Shown: positions 1-7,817, counted from the stretch's first letter. The stretch: 13,092 bases of DNA from CAYXDO01 sp964463485 (GCA_964463485.1 CAYXDO010000241.1:1-13092); one strand, 5' to 3'. The notes: generated by a model from the letters alone, not told the origin. Program-made: numbers and translations.

Positions 1-342
1 CGCCGGGCAAGCACAGCCGCGCCCCGATGTCTTCCGGCCTTGGCTGATCGGTCACCGATGAGGAGAGGTTTTTCTTCCGAATCCGATCGTGGAGGAAGAT
101 TCGGAGCCTAGAGAGTTTTTCTGAACTCAGCCGAGTGCTCGGTCAAGCCTAGACGGGCGTATGCCGCTTTTGCGAATCCAGCGACCGCTCACGGTGTCCT
201 CGAATGATAGCCCACTCGTCCCGAGACCGCCGGATATTGGTTTCTGCAGATGTCTGTGTGCGCCGCGCCGCCCCGTTCCCCTCTCGGAGCGTGGCGGTGT
301 TTTGACCTGCTCGGGTAGAAGTACTGACCGCGATCTTTCCAC

Positions 343-371
343 TTTACTCTGAACGTATGTTCACATATTTT
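343..371 (+). promoter_or_regulatory. Putative sigma70-type promoter of the five-gene operon
   Basis: TTTACT at 343-348 and TATTTT at 366-371 are separated by exactly 17 bp, each matching the consensus box at four of six positions. They lie 54 bp upstream of the first start codon, and the GAAC-N4-GTTC palindrome sits in the spacer. The position and the nested operator make this the best promoter candidate, but the boxes are imperfect. Confidence 0.4.
350..363. promoter_or_regulatory. LexA/SOS-box-like palindrome
   Basis: TGAACGTATGTTCA is a 5-bp inverted repeat with a 4-bp centre. The core GAACGTATGTTC fits the Gram-positive/actinobacterial type LexA box (GAAC-RNRY-GTTY) at every position; only the outer C/G pair is T/A. 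It lies between the -35 and -10 candidates, where a bound repressor would block RNA polymerase. SOS control of a helicase/DprA operon would make biological sense. Another dimeric repressor could bind the same kind of site, and LexA box type varies among deltaproteobacteria. Confidence 0.45.
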
Positions 372-424
372 TAGCCTCGTGCGAACTCGCAAACTTCGCG
401 CCTTTGGGTTAGCGTGCCTCCAAC

Positions 425-1426
425 GTGTCCTTGGGCGTGTTTGACGACGTGGCCGCGCTTTTTTCGAAACTAGAGGGTAAAACGTTCCAGCAGGCCGTCT
501 GCAGGGAGTTGCAGGCCGCGTTCCGAAATTTTCAGCCGGTTCCAGATTTGAGCGGAGACGGGGGCGTCGATGGCCTCACCCACGGAAACACACATGCATA
601 CTTGTGCTATGGCCCCAAACTCCTTCTTAGAACGAAGAAACTCGCGAATAAAGAACTCGCAAAGGATATCACGAACAAGTACACGGCGGATTTCCAGCGC
701 ATCTTCGGCGTCTCGCCCAGCGGAAAAGGAATCAAACGACAACTTATTCAGACTCCAAACACTAAATTACCAGGGGTTCTCGGAAAAGGGATTCGTTTGA
801 AGCAACTTTATCTGGCGCTTAGCTATTTTCAGGATCCCTCCATCATAGGCGACCTCAGAAGCGCATTCGATGAATGCAAGAACGCAACAAAGGCAGACCA
901 CGTCGAAAGTGATATCGACTTTGCCGTCTGGGGGCCTGTCGAAATAGCACAGCACTGCTCCGTCGATGAGGCATCTATTCACCGACTAAAATATCCAGCA
1001 TTTCATGCAAACATAGGACCAGCAGTTGCGAATGCCCCTCCAGTGCCTCCATCTCCACGATTCGACCAAAAACTCGACTGGTTCTTGAGCCAACCCAAAA
1101 TCAAGGCCGAGAAAATCGACGACCTGCGTAAGCGACTACGTGATACCTGGTCGCAAGCCGTCGCGATTGATCAAACCATTTCAGAGACGATGCCGGACAC
1201 CCACAGACAGCTCGCGAGAATAAGGGACGCTGCTATCGACTTGGCCATAAACAAATCCATTACTCCTGCGACGGGGCCCGACCAAGCGATCGAACGAATG
1301 GAATCAGTGCAGAAATTGATTGGAGAAAAACTCAAAAGCTTGGACATAGGAGTCGATTTCGTGGAAAAACTCACGCGAGGAGAAACCGCGAAACTAATCG
1401 GCGAATGCCACCTGGACTGGACCTGA
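425..1426 (+). CDS. ABC-3C system effector-like protein, N-terminal nuclease-like domain
   Basis: This 333-aa protein is the first gene of a three-gene ABC-three-component arrangement. The N-terminal ~90 residues hold the block GDGGVDG (44-50) followed by a YLCYGPK strand (59-65). This pattern recalls the restriction-endonuclease-like N-terminal domains of ABC-3C effectors. A glutamate (E28) sits in the preceding helix, and K65 could be the catalytic lysine, but the usual acidic residue two before it is G63, so activity is uncertain. The C-terminal half (about 215-333) is helical and charged and would be the system-specific C-terminal domain. The start is GTG: an in-frame TAG at 410-412 rules out a longer form, and no clear ribosome site precedes it. 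The next gene begins 3 bp after the stop. The family call rests on motif memory plus gene order. Confidence 0.6.
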   Translation: MSLGVFDDVAALFSKLEGKTFQQAVCRELQAAFRNFQPVPDLSGDGGVDGLTHGNTHAYLCYGPKLLLRTKKLANKELAKDITNKYTADFQRIFGVSPSGKGIKRQLIQTPNTKLPGVLGKGIRLKQLYLALSYFQDPSIIGDLRSAFDECKNATKADHVESDIDFAVWGPVEIAQHCSVDEASIHRLKYPAFHANIGPAVANAPPVPPSPRFDQKLDWFLSQPKIKAEKIDDLRKRLRDTWSQAVAIDQTISETMPDTHRQLARIRDAAIDLAINKSITPATGPDQAIERMESVQKLIGEKLKSLDIGVDFVEKLTRGETAKLIGECHLDWT

Positions 1427-1429
1427 ACT

Positions 1430-1948
1430 ATGGATACCGTTCAGGAACTCTTCGAATTATTGCGAGAAACCAAGGCTCCCGTTCGGATCCGGAGGCCGGC
1501 TCCTTCGATTCTCTATGACGGAAACTATCAGATTTGTCTTCTGCTTATCGCGATCAAGACGTTCACCGAGACCGACAAGGGGCATCGTGTCCTCGCTCCT
1601 TGGCTGACACTAGCTCAGTTTGTAGCGGCTCGCCCGAGACTCTTGCCGCGCCTGCACACATGGCTGAAGGAATCACAACGCAAGCACCTTGAGCTCGGAG
1701 CTTGGCAAGAACTGCCGCGCGGTTATTTGACAGACACCTTACAATCGCAAGTGCGCGACTTCCTGTCTGCCCGCCAGATCATCAGCCAAGTGGGTGATTA
1801 CGTCCATCGTGGAATTCAATGGTCCAAGGCCGAGTCAATCATCTCTGAGGTCGAGAGATTCGAACTTTTTACCCACGAACGCGCCACACTTCTGGAACTT
1901 AGCCAGCACAAAGTCACTAAGGTAATGTTTGGGGCAGGAGTTGACTAG
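1430..1948 (+). CDS. ABC-3C middle component-like small protein
   Basis: A 172-aa protein placed between the effector-like gene and the SMC-like ATPase, with 3-bp gaps on both sides, so all three are surely cotranscribed. It has no catalytic motif that I recognise. Its N-terminal part is predicted alpha-helical, with the hydrophobic stretch YQICLLLIAIKTF (about 33-45). The C-terminal part carries aromatic and charged positions that could form a winged helix, as described for the middle components of ABC-3C systems. In those systems this subunit is thought to bridge the ATPase and the effector. Length and position fit that role; sequence alone would not identify it. It starts at ATG with only a weak ribosome site, so translational coupling to the upstream stop is likely. 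Confidence 0.55.
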   Translation: MDTVQELFELLRETKAPVRIRRPAPSILYDGNYQICLLLIAIKTFTETDKGHRVLAPWLTLAQFVAARPRLLPRLHTWLKESQRKHLELGAWQELPRGYLTDTLQSQVRDFLSARQIISQVGDYVHRGIQWSKAESIISEVERFELFTHERATLLELSQHKVTKVMFGAGVD

Positions 1949-1951
1949 TTC

Positions 1952-4000
1952 ATGACTTTGCTTAAGAGGGTGGAAATCGGCGGCACCTGCGAAGCTGGAC
2001 GCTTTTCTGGAGAGTTCCGATTCGAAGATGGGCTGAACGTAATCACGACGAACAATGCCTATGGCAAGAGCCTTGTCGCGCGCAGCATTGCTTGGTGTTT
2101 CGGACTGGAGCCGATGTTCGGCCTCTCCGCAAATGACAACAGCCGATTCCCTCCAGCGGTCAAGCATCATATCGAACTTGAGGGCAATGAGTGGGCGGTA
2201 TCTTACTCCTTCGCCCAGATCGAACTGTTTCGCTCCGCCAAGGATGGATTGCGTCTGAAACGCGCTATTCATGGCGGCGACCTCTCCAAAGTCGAATGTG
2301 ATCTTATCTCCGAAGTGGCAGCGATTCCAACGAGATCTTTTACGCTCGTCGCACACCAAAATACATTCAAGGACGAATCGGGAGGACTTCAGAATTTCCT
2401 CTTTGAGTGGCTTGGAATCAGAAAGTACGAGTTACTCACCTCGCGACACAAGATCTCGCCGCTCTACCTGGAAAATCTGGCACCTCATTTTCTGATCGAC
2501 CAAGAACAGGGCTGGGCGAATATCCAAAGCCTTCAGGTTTACAAATACGGCATTTTGGAAGTAGCCGCGGCAAGTATCGAAGCTATTCTCGGTGCCGAGC
2601 AGGCACTCGAATCGCGAAGAATCGAACAGACGGAGACCTCTCGAAAGTTCGAGGTGAAAGTCCTAGCAGACAACCTGGTGGCGCGAGTTAAGGACCTCTT
2701 CCTGGAAGCAGGGTGGCCACCAATCTTCGAACGCAAGCCAGTTCTCGAGCGCGCCATCCAAGAATGGACGATGATCGACCTCGTGGGCCTGGTTCGCGAA
2801 AAATTCAACTTCGACCCCGGGCGCGAAATCGAAGCGCTTGAGGCACGCGTGTCGCGGGCGCGGGAGAGGTTGACTATCGGTGATGCCGAATCTGAAGGAA
2901 CAACCCCCGTGCGTCAGACTTCGCAGCGTGTAGTTGAACTGAAGGCCCAACGGCACACGCTCCTTGAGCAGCTTCGGGACCTTCGGCGCCAGCACGAGGA
3001 GCAGACGAGTGTCGCTGACACGCTGGACCAACGCCTCCGCTCAAGCAAAGATCTCATTCGACTTAAGGAAGAAGGAATCGGTCGAATGGAGTCCGTTGAT
3101 TGCCCCGCGTGTGCACGTCCCATAGGTCTCGCTGACTTCGGACTCACTTCACAGGACAAAGAGAGCATCGAGGAGCATATTCGAGCCCTCCGCGCCGAAC
3201 AGGTTCTTTTTCGACGCAACATAGAAGCAACCGGTTTCGCCATCGAACAGACACGGTCAAAGCATGCACAAATTGAAGAGCAACTTGAAGACGCAAATCG
3301 CGCATTGTCGCTTGTCACTCAAACTGCCGGCTCTAGTAGAGAATCGCTTGTCAAAGCTGCAACAGATTTTGCGGAAGCAGAACGAGATCTGAGGAAGACT
3401 CGTGCTTTGTTCAAACGTCTGATCGAACTCCAGGATGAACTCCGAGCCTGGGCTCGAACGACATTGATTGGCACGCCTCCCAAGCTTGATGTGGAGGATG
3501 AACTTCGCCCACGACTGAGCGTGCTTTCCAAAAAGCTTGGAAGCTATCTTATCGCTTTTGGACATTCGGCGTTTGACGATCGAACAAGTGAGATGGTTAC
3601 GGTTGAGTCAGATGATAACTATGAACCCTACATCACAAGTATCGACCGAAAGCTCCATCGCAAAGTCAGATCGCTTGGCTCTGCAAGTGATCATCCACGA
3701 CTTGTCGCTGCATACGCACTCGCGCTCGCAGAAACGGCACTCGTCCCTGATTTTCACGGCAACCACCCGGGATTTGTAGTCCTCGACGAGCCACTGCAAC
3801 AGAACCCGGATGCGAAACACCGCGCGGGTTTTGTCGATGCGCTAGAGCGGTTGCGCGGTCGTCCGAGTTGTCAGGTCGTCATTTTTACTCACCTAACAAG
3901 CGACGAGGTTGCAAGACTGAAAGAAGCCCGAGTCCCTATCTACGAACCAAGTGGAAAACACCTACTTGTGCTGGAAAAAGATGCACGGAGGACGACCTAA
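1952..4000 (+). CDS. ABC-3C SMC/Rad50-like ATPase with zinc-hook motif
   Basis: A 682-aa ABC-class ATPase of the SMC/RecN/Rad50 type. The Walker A region is TTNNAYGKSL (32-41), with T33 in place of the usual first glycine. A CPAC pair (C384-C387) sits between two long charged coiled-coil segments (roughly 285-375 and 400-495), as in a zinc hook or hinge. Towards the C-terminus are a signature-like segment SLGSASDHPRLVAAYALAL, the Walker B VVLDEP (D612, E613), and then a VVIFTHL strand typical of the switch histidine region. In ABC-3C systems the ATPase is thought to act as the DNA- or invader-sensing switch that licenses the effector. An AGGAG at 1936-1940 precedes the ATG. The compact head domains and single CPAC argue against housekeeping RecF, RecN or SbcC. 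Confidence 0.8.
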   Translation: MTLLKRVEIGGTCEAGRFSGEFRFEDGLNVITTNNAYGKSLVARSIAWCFGLEPMFGLSANDNSRFPPAVKHHIELEGNEWAVSYSFAQIELFRSAKDGLRLKRAIHGGDLSKVECDLISEVAAIPTRSFTLVAHQNTFKDESGGLQNFLFEWLGIRKYELLTSRHKISPLYLENLAPHFLIDQEQGWANIQSLQVYKYGILEVAAASIEAILGAEQALESRRIEQTETSRKFEVKVLADNLVARVKDLFLEAGWPPIFERKPVLERAIQEWTMIDLVGLVREKFNFDPGREIEALEARVSRARERLTIGDAESEGTTPVRQTSQRVVELKAQRHTLLEQLRDLRRQHEEQTSVADTLDQRLRSSKDLIRLKEEGIGRMESVDCPACARPIGLADFGLTSQDKESIEEHIRALRAEQVLFRRNIEATGFAIEQTRSKHAQIEEQLEDANRALSLVTQTAGSSRESLVKAATDFAEAERDLRKTRALFKRLIELQDELRAWARTTLIGTPPKLDVEDELRPRLSVLSKKLGSYLIAFGHSAFDDRTSEMVTVESDDNYEPYITSIDRKLHRKVRSLGSASDHPRLVAAYALALAETALVPDFHGNHPGFVVLDEPLQQNPDAKHRAGFVDALERLRGRPSCQVVIFTHLTSDEVARLKEARVPIYEPSGKHLLVLEKDARRTT

Positions 4001-4002
4001 CA

Positions 4003-4101
4003 ATGACGCCGCAAGGGACGCCTAGTCGCGATCGTGAACCGGATCCTGTGCCACTGGTAGTCGAGTTAGGAGGAGGTTGGGATGGTCGTAGCTTACGATA
4101 A
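4003..4101 (+). CDS. Possible 32-codon leader ORF before the helicase gene
   Basis: An ATG 3 bp after the ATPase stop, with GGAGG 11 bp upstream (3987-3991), opens a 32-codon frame rich in Pro, Asp, Glu and Gly. It overlaps the first 20 bp of the helicase gene in another frame and stops at TAA 4099-4101. It may be a translated spacer that couples translation from the ABC module to the helicase, or simply a chance frame in an 81-bp spacer. No similarity is recognised. Confidence 0.25.
   Translation: MTPQGTPSRDREPDPVPLVVELGGGWDGRSLR
4071..4076 (+). promoter_or_regulatory. Strong ribosome binding site of the helicase gene
   Basis: A perfect AGGAGG lies 5 bp before the ATG at 4082 and fixes that start. 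It is much stronger than the sites of the other operon genes, suggesting that the helicase is translated independently of the ABC module. Confidence 0.75.
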
Positions 4102-6166
4102 GACTAAGAGCCTAGAACTTCTCCGGCAAGGCGCCCAGAGCAGTAGTGCGGCCTTTCGCGAGGGACAGGAAGCCGCGATTCAATCTGTTGTCGAGAATCG
4201 AGGGAGACTTCTGGTCGTTCAGAAAACCGGATGGGGAAAGAGTTTCGTCTATTTCATCGCGACGAAGTTACTTCGAGACGCTGGCTTAGGTCCCGCCCTT
4301 CTAATTTCTCCTTTGCTCGCTCTAATGAGGAACCAGCTAGCGGCGGCGGCCAAGATGGGTGTCCAGGCAGCAACCATCAATTCTGACAATATGGATGATT
4401 GGCCTAAGATTGAACGCAATATCCAAAAGGGAATTGTCGACATCTTGCTGATCTCTCCTGAAAGACTTGCAAATGACAGATTCAATTCGGAAGTCCTCAG
4501 CGCTATCTCTTCCAAAATCTCGATGCTTGTCGTCGACGAGGCTCACTGTATTTCCGACTGGGGCCATGACTTCCGCCCTCACTATCGCTTGTTGGAACGC
4601 ATTATCAAGAAATTGCCGAAGAACCTGAGGCTCCTTGCCACTACTGCCACTGCGAATAATAGGGTGCTTAGTGACCTCTCGGCTGTCCTGGGTCCAGGTC
4701 TCAGTATTGAGCGTGGGACGCTTGCTCGGCCTTCTCTGAGATTGCAAACGATTAGGCTTCCAGACGACGTCGAACGACTTGCGTGGCTTGCTGAGCGGCT
4801 GCCGAAACTGACGGGGAGCGGAATCATTTATACGTTGACCATAGCCTCCGCAAAGCAAGTGGCAGCCTGGCTCAAGTCCCAGGGCTTAACAGTTGAGGTC
4901 TACTCGAGCCAAAGCGAGAACCGCGAGGTCCTGGAAGAACTTCTGCTTGAGAACAAGGTCAAAGCGCTCGTAGCTACGACAGCTCTTGGCATGGGTTACG
5001 ACAAACCAGACCTCGCTTTCGTTATTCACTATCAAAAGCCAGGTTCGGTAGTTGCCTACTACCAGCAGGTCGGTCGTGCAGGGAGAGGTCTGCCGGCAGC
5101 CTATGGGGTGCTTCTTTACGGTGAGGAAGAATCCATCAACGATTTCTTCATCGAATCTGCTTTTCCCTCTCGTGAGGAGGTCGAAAGTGTCCTCAATACT
5201 TTGGAGCGATCCCCCAGCGCACTCTCTACCGCTGAGATCCTCGCACAACTCAACATCAGCGAGAGTCGACTAAACAAAGCTGTGCAATTGCTTGCACTGG
5301 AATCTCCAGCTCCAATCGTAAAACAGGGCAGCTCGTGGCAGCTAACAACTGCTCCACTCAGTAGCTCCTTCTGGACGCGAGCGGAGCGTTTGACGGCGCT
5401 TCGTCGAGCCGAGCAAACACAGATGCAGCAGTACGCGGCGCTCGCCAGCGGTCATATGGAATTCTTGATTCAGGCGCTCGATGGAAAGGTTGAGGAGATT
5501 GAAACGCCTTTGTTGCCCGCTTTGCCAGTTGCGGTGAGCCCCATTCTCGTCCGCAAGGCTTCGCAATTTCTGCAGCAAGGTGATGTTCCGATCCTTCCAC
5601 GCAAGAAGTGGCCTTTTGGAGGCATGCCCCTCTATGGTCTCAAAAGCCTTTCCAGGATTTCTGGCCAAGCAGAGGAAGGGCGGGCCTTGTGTCTTTGGGG
5701 CGCCGCAGGTTGGAGCAGACTTGTCCGGAAAGGAATGTACGAGGACCGTCATCTTGATGATAAGTTGGTGGCGGCTTGCATTGCGATGATCAAACGATGG
5801 GGGCCAGCACCTCCACCAACGTGGTTGACGTGTATGCCATCTACTCGCAACGCCACCGTTGTCACGGATTTTGCCCGAAGGCTTGCAAGTGCATTGGGTC
5901 TTCCGTTTTTTGCAGTTCTTACTAAGACTGAGAGGCGTCCCGAGCAAAAAACCATGTCGAATGGTGTTCAACAAGCGCGCAATGTTGATGGCTCGATGGC
6001 GATCTTGCCTGGAGCAACGATCCCGGCTGAATCGGTATTCTTGTTCGACGATCTCGTCCATTCGAGGTGGACATTGACAGTGGCAGCTTGGCTCCTTCAG
6101 GGCAACGGTTCGGGCCCAGTCTACCCAATTGCTTTAGCATTCGCCCCGACTGGAACCGATTCATGA
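4082..6166 (+). CDS. RecQ-like DNA helicase with C-terminal phosphoribosyltransferase domain
   Basis: A 694-aa superfamily 2 helicase of the RecQ group. Motif I is KTGWGKS (48-54) and motif Ia ISPLLALMRNQ. Motif II is DEAH (152-155), followed by the RecQ aromatic-rich loop CISDWGHDFRPHY (156-168). Motif III is ATTATAN, motif V ATTALGMGYDKPD and motif VI QQVGRAGR (328-335). The usual RecQ zinc cysteines after the helicase core are missing around residues 440-480. The last ~200 residues form a separate domain ending in VFLFDDLVHSRWTLTVAAWLL (split here at 652-662 and 663-672), a PRPP-loop signature of type I phosphoribosyltransferases. RecQ-PRTase fusions beside a DprA gene are known from other bacteria, so the pair is probably one functional unit handling single-stranded or foreign DNA, with nucleotide sensing or processing by the PRTase part. 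The gene overlaps dprA by ATGA. Confidence 0.85.
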   Translation: MVVAYDKTKSLELLRQGAQSSSAAFREGQEAAIQSVVENRGRLLVVQKTGWGKSFVYFIATKLLRDAGLGPALLISPLLALMRNQLAAAAKMGVQAATINSDNMDDWPKIERNIQKGIVDILLISPERLANDRFNSEVLSAISSKISMLVVDEAHCISDWGHDFRPHYRLLERIIKKLPKNLRLLATTATANNRVLSDLSAVLGPGLSIERGTLARPSLRLQTIRLPDDVERLAWLAERLPKLTGSGIIYTLTIASAKQVAAWLKSQGLTVEVYSSQSENREVLEELLLENKVKALVATTALGMGYDKPDLAFVIHYQKPGSVVAYYQQVGRAGRGLPAAYGVLLYGEEESINDFFIESAFPSREEVESVLNTLERSPSALSTAEILAQLNISESRLNKAVQLLALESPAPIVKQGSSWQLTTAPLSSSFWTRAERLTALRRAEQTQMQQYAALASGHMEFLIQALDGKVEEIETPLLPALPVAVSPILVRKASQFLQQGDVPILPRKKWPFGGMPLYGLKSLSRISGQAEEGRALCLWGAAGWSRLVRKGMYEDRHLDDKLVAACIAMIKRWGPAPPPTWLTCMPSTRNATVVTDFARRLASALGLPFFAVLTKTERRPEQKTMSNGVQQARNVDGSMAILPGATIPAESVFLFDDLVHSRWTLTVAAWLLQGNGSGPVYPIALAFAPTGTDS

Positions 6167-7563
6167 GCCACACGCTGTCACCGAACACCCAAGCCATCTT
6201 GCTTTTGACGGCCCCTCTCCTTCTCCGGCCTGGGTTAAAGTCTCCTGATACTCTAAAGACCAAGGAGTACCATCTCCTGGCAAAAGCACTTTATGAGAAC
6301 CGGAGTCAACCCTCTGACCTCCTAGAATACGGGCCGAAAGCAATTCCGGCGGATCTCACGAGTCAAATCACCGGAGACCGAATTCAACGATTGCTAGAGC
6401 GGGGCTTCTTGTTAGGCCAAGTACTGGAACGTTGGGAGGCCAGATCAATCTGGGTTCTTAGCCGAGCAGACGAAGCCTATCCGAAGCGCCTGAAGCTGCG
6501 CATGAAAGAACGGGCTCCGCCGCTCCTGTATGGTTGTGGCTCCCCAGATATCTTGCATACTGGGGGACTTGCTCTGGTAGGTCCGCGCAACGCTGAAGAC
6601 GAACTGATAAAATACGCGGAAGGGGTGGGCGCTTTAGTCGCTCGAGCTGGACGAACTATCGTTTCGGGTGGGGCTCGCGGCGTCGATGTTGCGGGGATGT
6701 GGGCGGCGATCAAGAGCGGTGGTAAGGCTGTTGGAGTATTGGCCGAACAATTGGAGCGGGCCTCTGTAAACCGCGAGAACCGGAATCAATTGATGGATGG
6801 ACGCCTGGTACTCGTATCAGACCAAGATCCAAACGCCACTTTCAACGCTGGTCGCGCGATGGGCCGCAACAAGCTGATTTATGCGTTCGCGGATACGTCG
6901 CTTGTGGTCAACGCCGAAGTTGAGAAAGGTGGAACCTGGTCTGGAGCGGCGGAACAACTTCGTTATTTGCGCTACTCTACGGTTTATGTCAGATCGACTG
7001 GGGCTCCCTCAAACGGTCTAGATGCTCTCCGCGCACTGGGAGCGATTGACTGGCCTAATCCACGGGAGCCATCAGCAATAGAATCCGTCTTTGAGAAGGC
7101 GTCGAGCGGTCTCCAAAAATCGGACGAGGCCGGTCGATTGCACTCGGCGCAACTCTCGCTGCTTCGGCCCGCGAAGGAGATGGCATCCACCGAAGAAGCG
7201 TGTGGCCAGCACTGCGATACTGGCCATGCGAAGTCCATCTCTGCTCTCAAAGATGCGGAAGCCGCGGGAGACAACCATCCTCCCGTCTTGGAAGACTTTA
7301 GTGGTTTCAAAAACCAGCCAGCAGAAATTCTCTTCTCAAAAGTACGAGAGTTGGCAATGACGATTCTACGGAGTCCACGAAGCGAAACAGAGTTCGCTCA
7401 AATATTAGGAGTTCTGGGAGATCAAGCTATGGATTGGCTGACAAAGTTGTCGATTGAAGGTGTTCTCGAACAAAACGCTGGACGGTGGCATGTCAGAAAC
7501 GACCAGAAACACGAGGGTACTGACGCGAATCTTCGACATGGCCAAGGTCAAAATCAACCGTGA
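6163..7563 (+). CDS. dprA: DprA-like Rossmann-fold protein with C-terminal winged helix
   Basis: A 466-aa protein that starts at the ATG of an ATGA overlap with the helicase stop; the longer frame from 6067 would need a 100-bp overlap and adds no conserved sequence. An N-terminal helical part (1-120) precedes the DprA Rossmann domain (about 130-285), with SGGARGVD (168-175), GVLAEQLE (191-198), RNKLIYAFAD (235-244) and KGGTWSGAAE (255-264). The last motif replaces the SGSLITA of classical DprA, as in nucleotide-sensing SLOG-type relatives. A low-complexity linker (about 300-385) leads to a winged-helix-like tail (390-445). Classical DprA loads RecA on incoming single-stranded DNA. Here the pairing with RecQ-PRTase and the lower-GC setting suggest a defence or mobile-element role rather than housekeeping transformation. 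Confidence 0.85.
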   Translation: MSHTLSPNTQAILLLTAPLLLRPGLKSPDTLKTKEYHLLAKALYENRSQPSDLLEYGPKAIPADLTSQITGDRIQRLLERGFLLGQVLERWEARSIWVLSRADEAYPKRLKLRMKERAPPLLYGCGSPDILHTGGLALVGPRNAEDELIKYAEGVGALVARAGRTIVSGGARGVDVAGMWAAIKSGGKAVGVLAEQLERASVNRENRNQLMDGRLVLVSDQDPNATFNAGRAMGRNKLIYAFADTSLVVNAEVEKGGTWSGAAEQLRYLRYSTVYVRSTGAPSNGLDALRALGAIDWPNPREPSAIESVFEKASSGLQKSDEAGRLHSAQLSLLRPAKEMASTEEACGQHCDTGHAKSISALKDAEAAGDNHPPVLEDFSGFKNQPAEILFSKVRELAMTILRSPRSETEFAQILGVLGDQAMDWLTKLSIEGVLEQNAGRWHVRNDQKHEGTDANLRHGQGQNQP

Positions 7564-7633
7564 GGCGAAACAACCGTGGTGATAACAGCGGTAGGATCGT
7601 TTACTGAGCCTCTCCGTTCCCCGGTGAGAGCAG

Positions 7634-7654
7634 CTGTACCTTGAACTGTACCTT
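7634..7654 (-). repeat. Pair of 12-bp-spaced repeats, candidate integrase arm sites of element 1
   Basis: CTGTACCTT occurs at 7634-7642 and 7646-7654, exactly 12 bp apart. The second unit begins 104 bp before the attachment repeat at 7750. The same layout, with a different sequence, precedes the second attachment repeat. This suggests arm-type recombinase sites of the element whose right end is at 7750. Confidence 0.45.
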
Positions 7655-7673
7655 CTATTGTTACAAACTGGGT

Positions 7674-7693
7674 CGAACCGCAACGAACCGCAA
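7674..7693. repeat. Tandem 10-bp repeat
   Basis: CGAACCGCAA is present twice head to tail. The 10-mer CGCAACGAAC formed at the junction (7679-7688) recurs at 9863-9872, left of the other attachment repeat. Its role is unknown; it may belong to the recombination region. Confidence 0.4.
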
Positions 7694-7749
7694 CCACGAA
7701 CCTGAATGTTTTTCAGTAGATAGTTGAATCATGGGATCCCCTGAGCACC

Positions 7750-7793
7750 TTCCCAAGGTTGAAGTCGCGGGTTCGAGTCCCGTGTCCCGCTCT
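7750..7793 (+). repeat. attachment-site repeat 1: 3' part of tRNA-Gly(CCC)
   Basis: The 44 bp match the anticodon loop (TTCCCAA, anticodon CCC), variable region, T arm (GCGGGTTCGAGTCCCGT) and 3' acceptor strand (GTCCCGC) of a bacterial tRNA-Gly. There is no matching 5' half upstream, so this is a fragment left at the end of an integrative element rather than a working tRNA. It is repeated at 9953-9996 with a single difference (G7777 versus A9980). Tyrosine integrases commonly use such tRNA 3' ends as attB. It marks the boundary between the defence cassette and the next element. Confidence 0.85.
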
Positions 7794-7817
7794 TAGAAAT
7801 CAAGCACTTACGGGGAT

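Larger units (their letters stand above)
1..424. other. Intergenic region upstream of the defence operon
   Basis: I see no credible gene here: the short open frames show no protein-like composition. A perfect 13-bp palindrome ATCGGTCACCGAT lies at 47-59. An 8-bp inverted repeat (TCCGAATC at 76-83, GATTCGGA at 98-105) is followed by a T5 run at 116-120. This could be a weak terminator for a gene entering from the left, but the T run is 10 bases from the stem, so it is not canonical. The operon promoter and operator lie near the right end (343-371). No tRNA or attachment-site copy is visible. Confidence 0.6.

Noticed and set aside
127..392. Short frames in the leader region
   Set aside because: Composition is Arg/Pro-rich and irregular, with no ribosome sites; they overlap the operon promoter.
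6067..6162. Longer start for the DprA-like gene
   Set aside because: It would overlap the helicase by 100 bp and adds sequence without DprA similarity; the ATGA overlap at 6163 is the natural start.
7742..7793. Intact tRNA-Gly gene at either attachment repeat
   Set aside because: No D arm or 5' acceptor strand complementary to GTCCCGC lies upstream of 7750 or 9953; only the 3' part is present.
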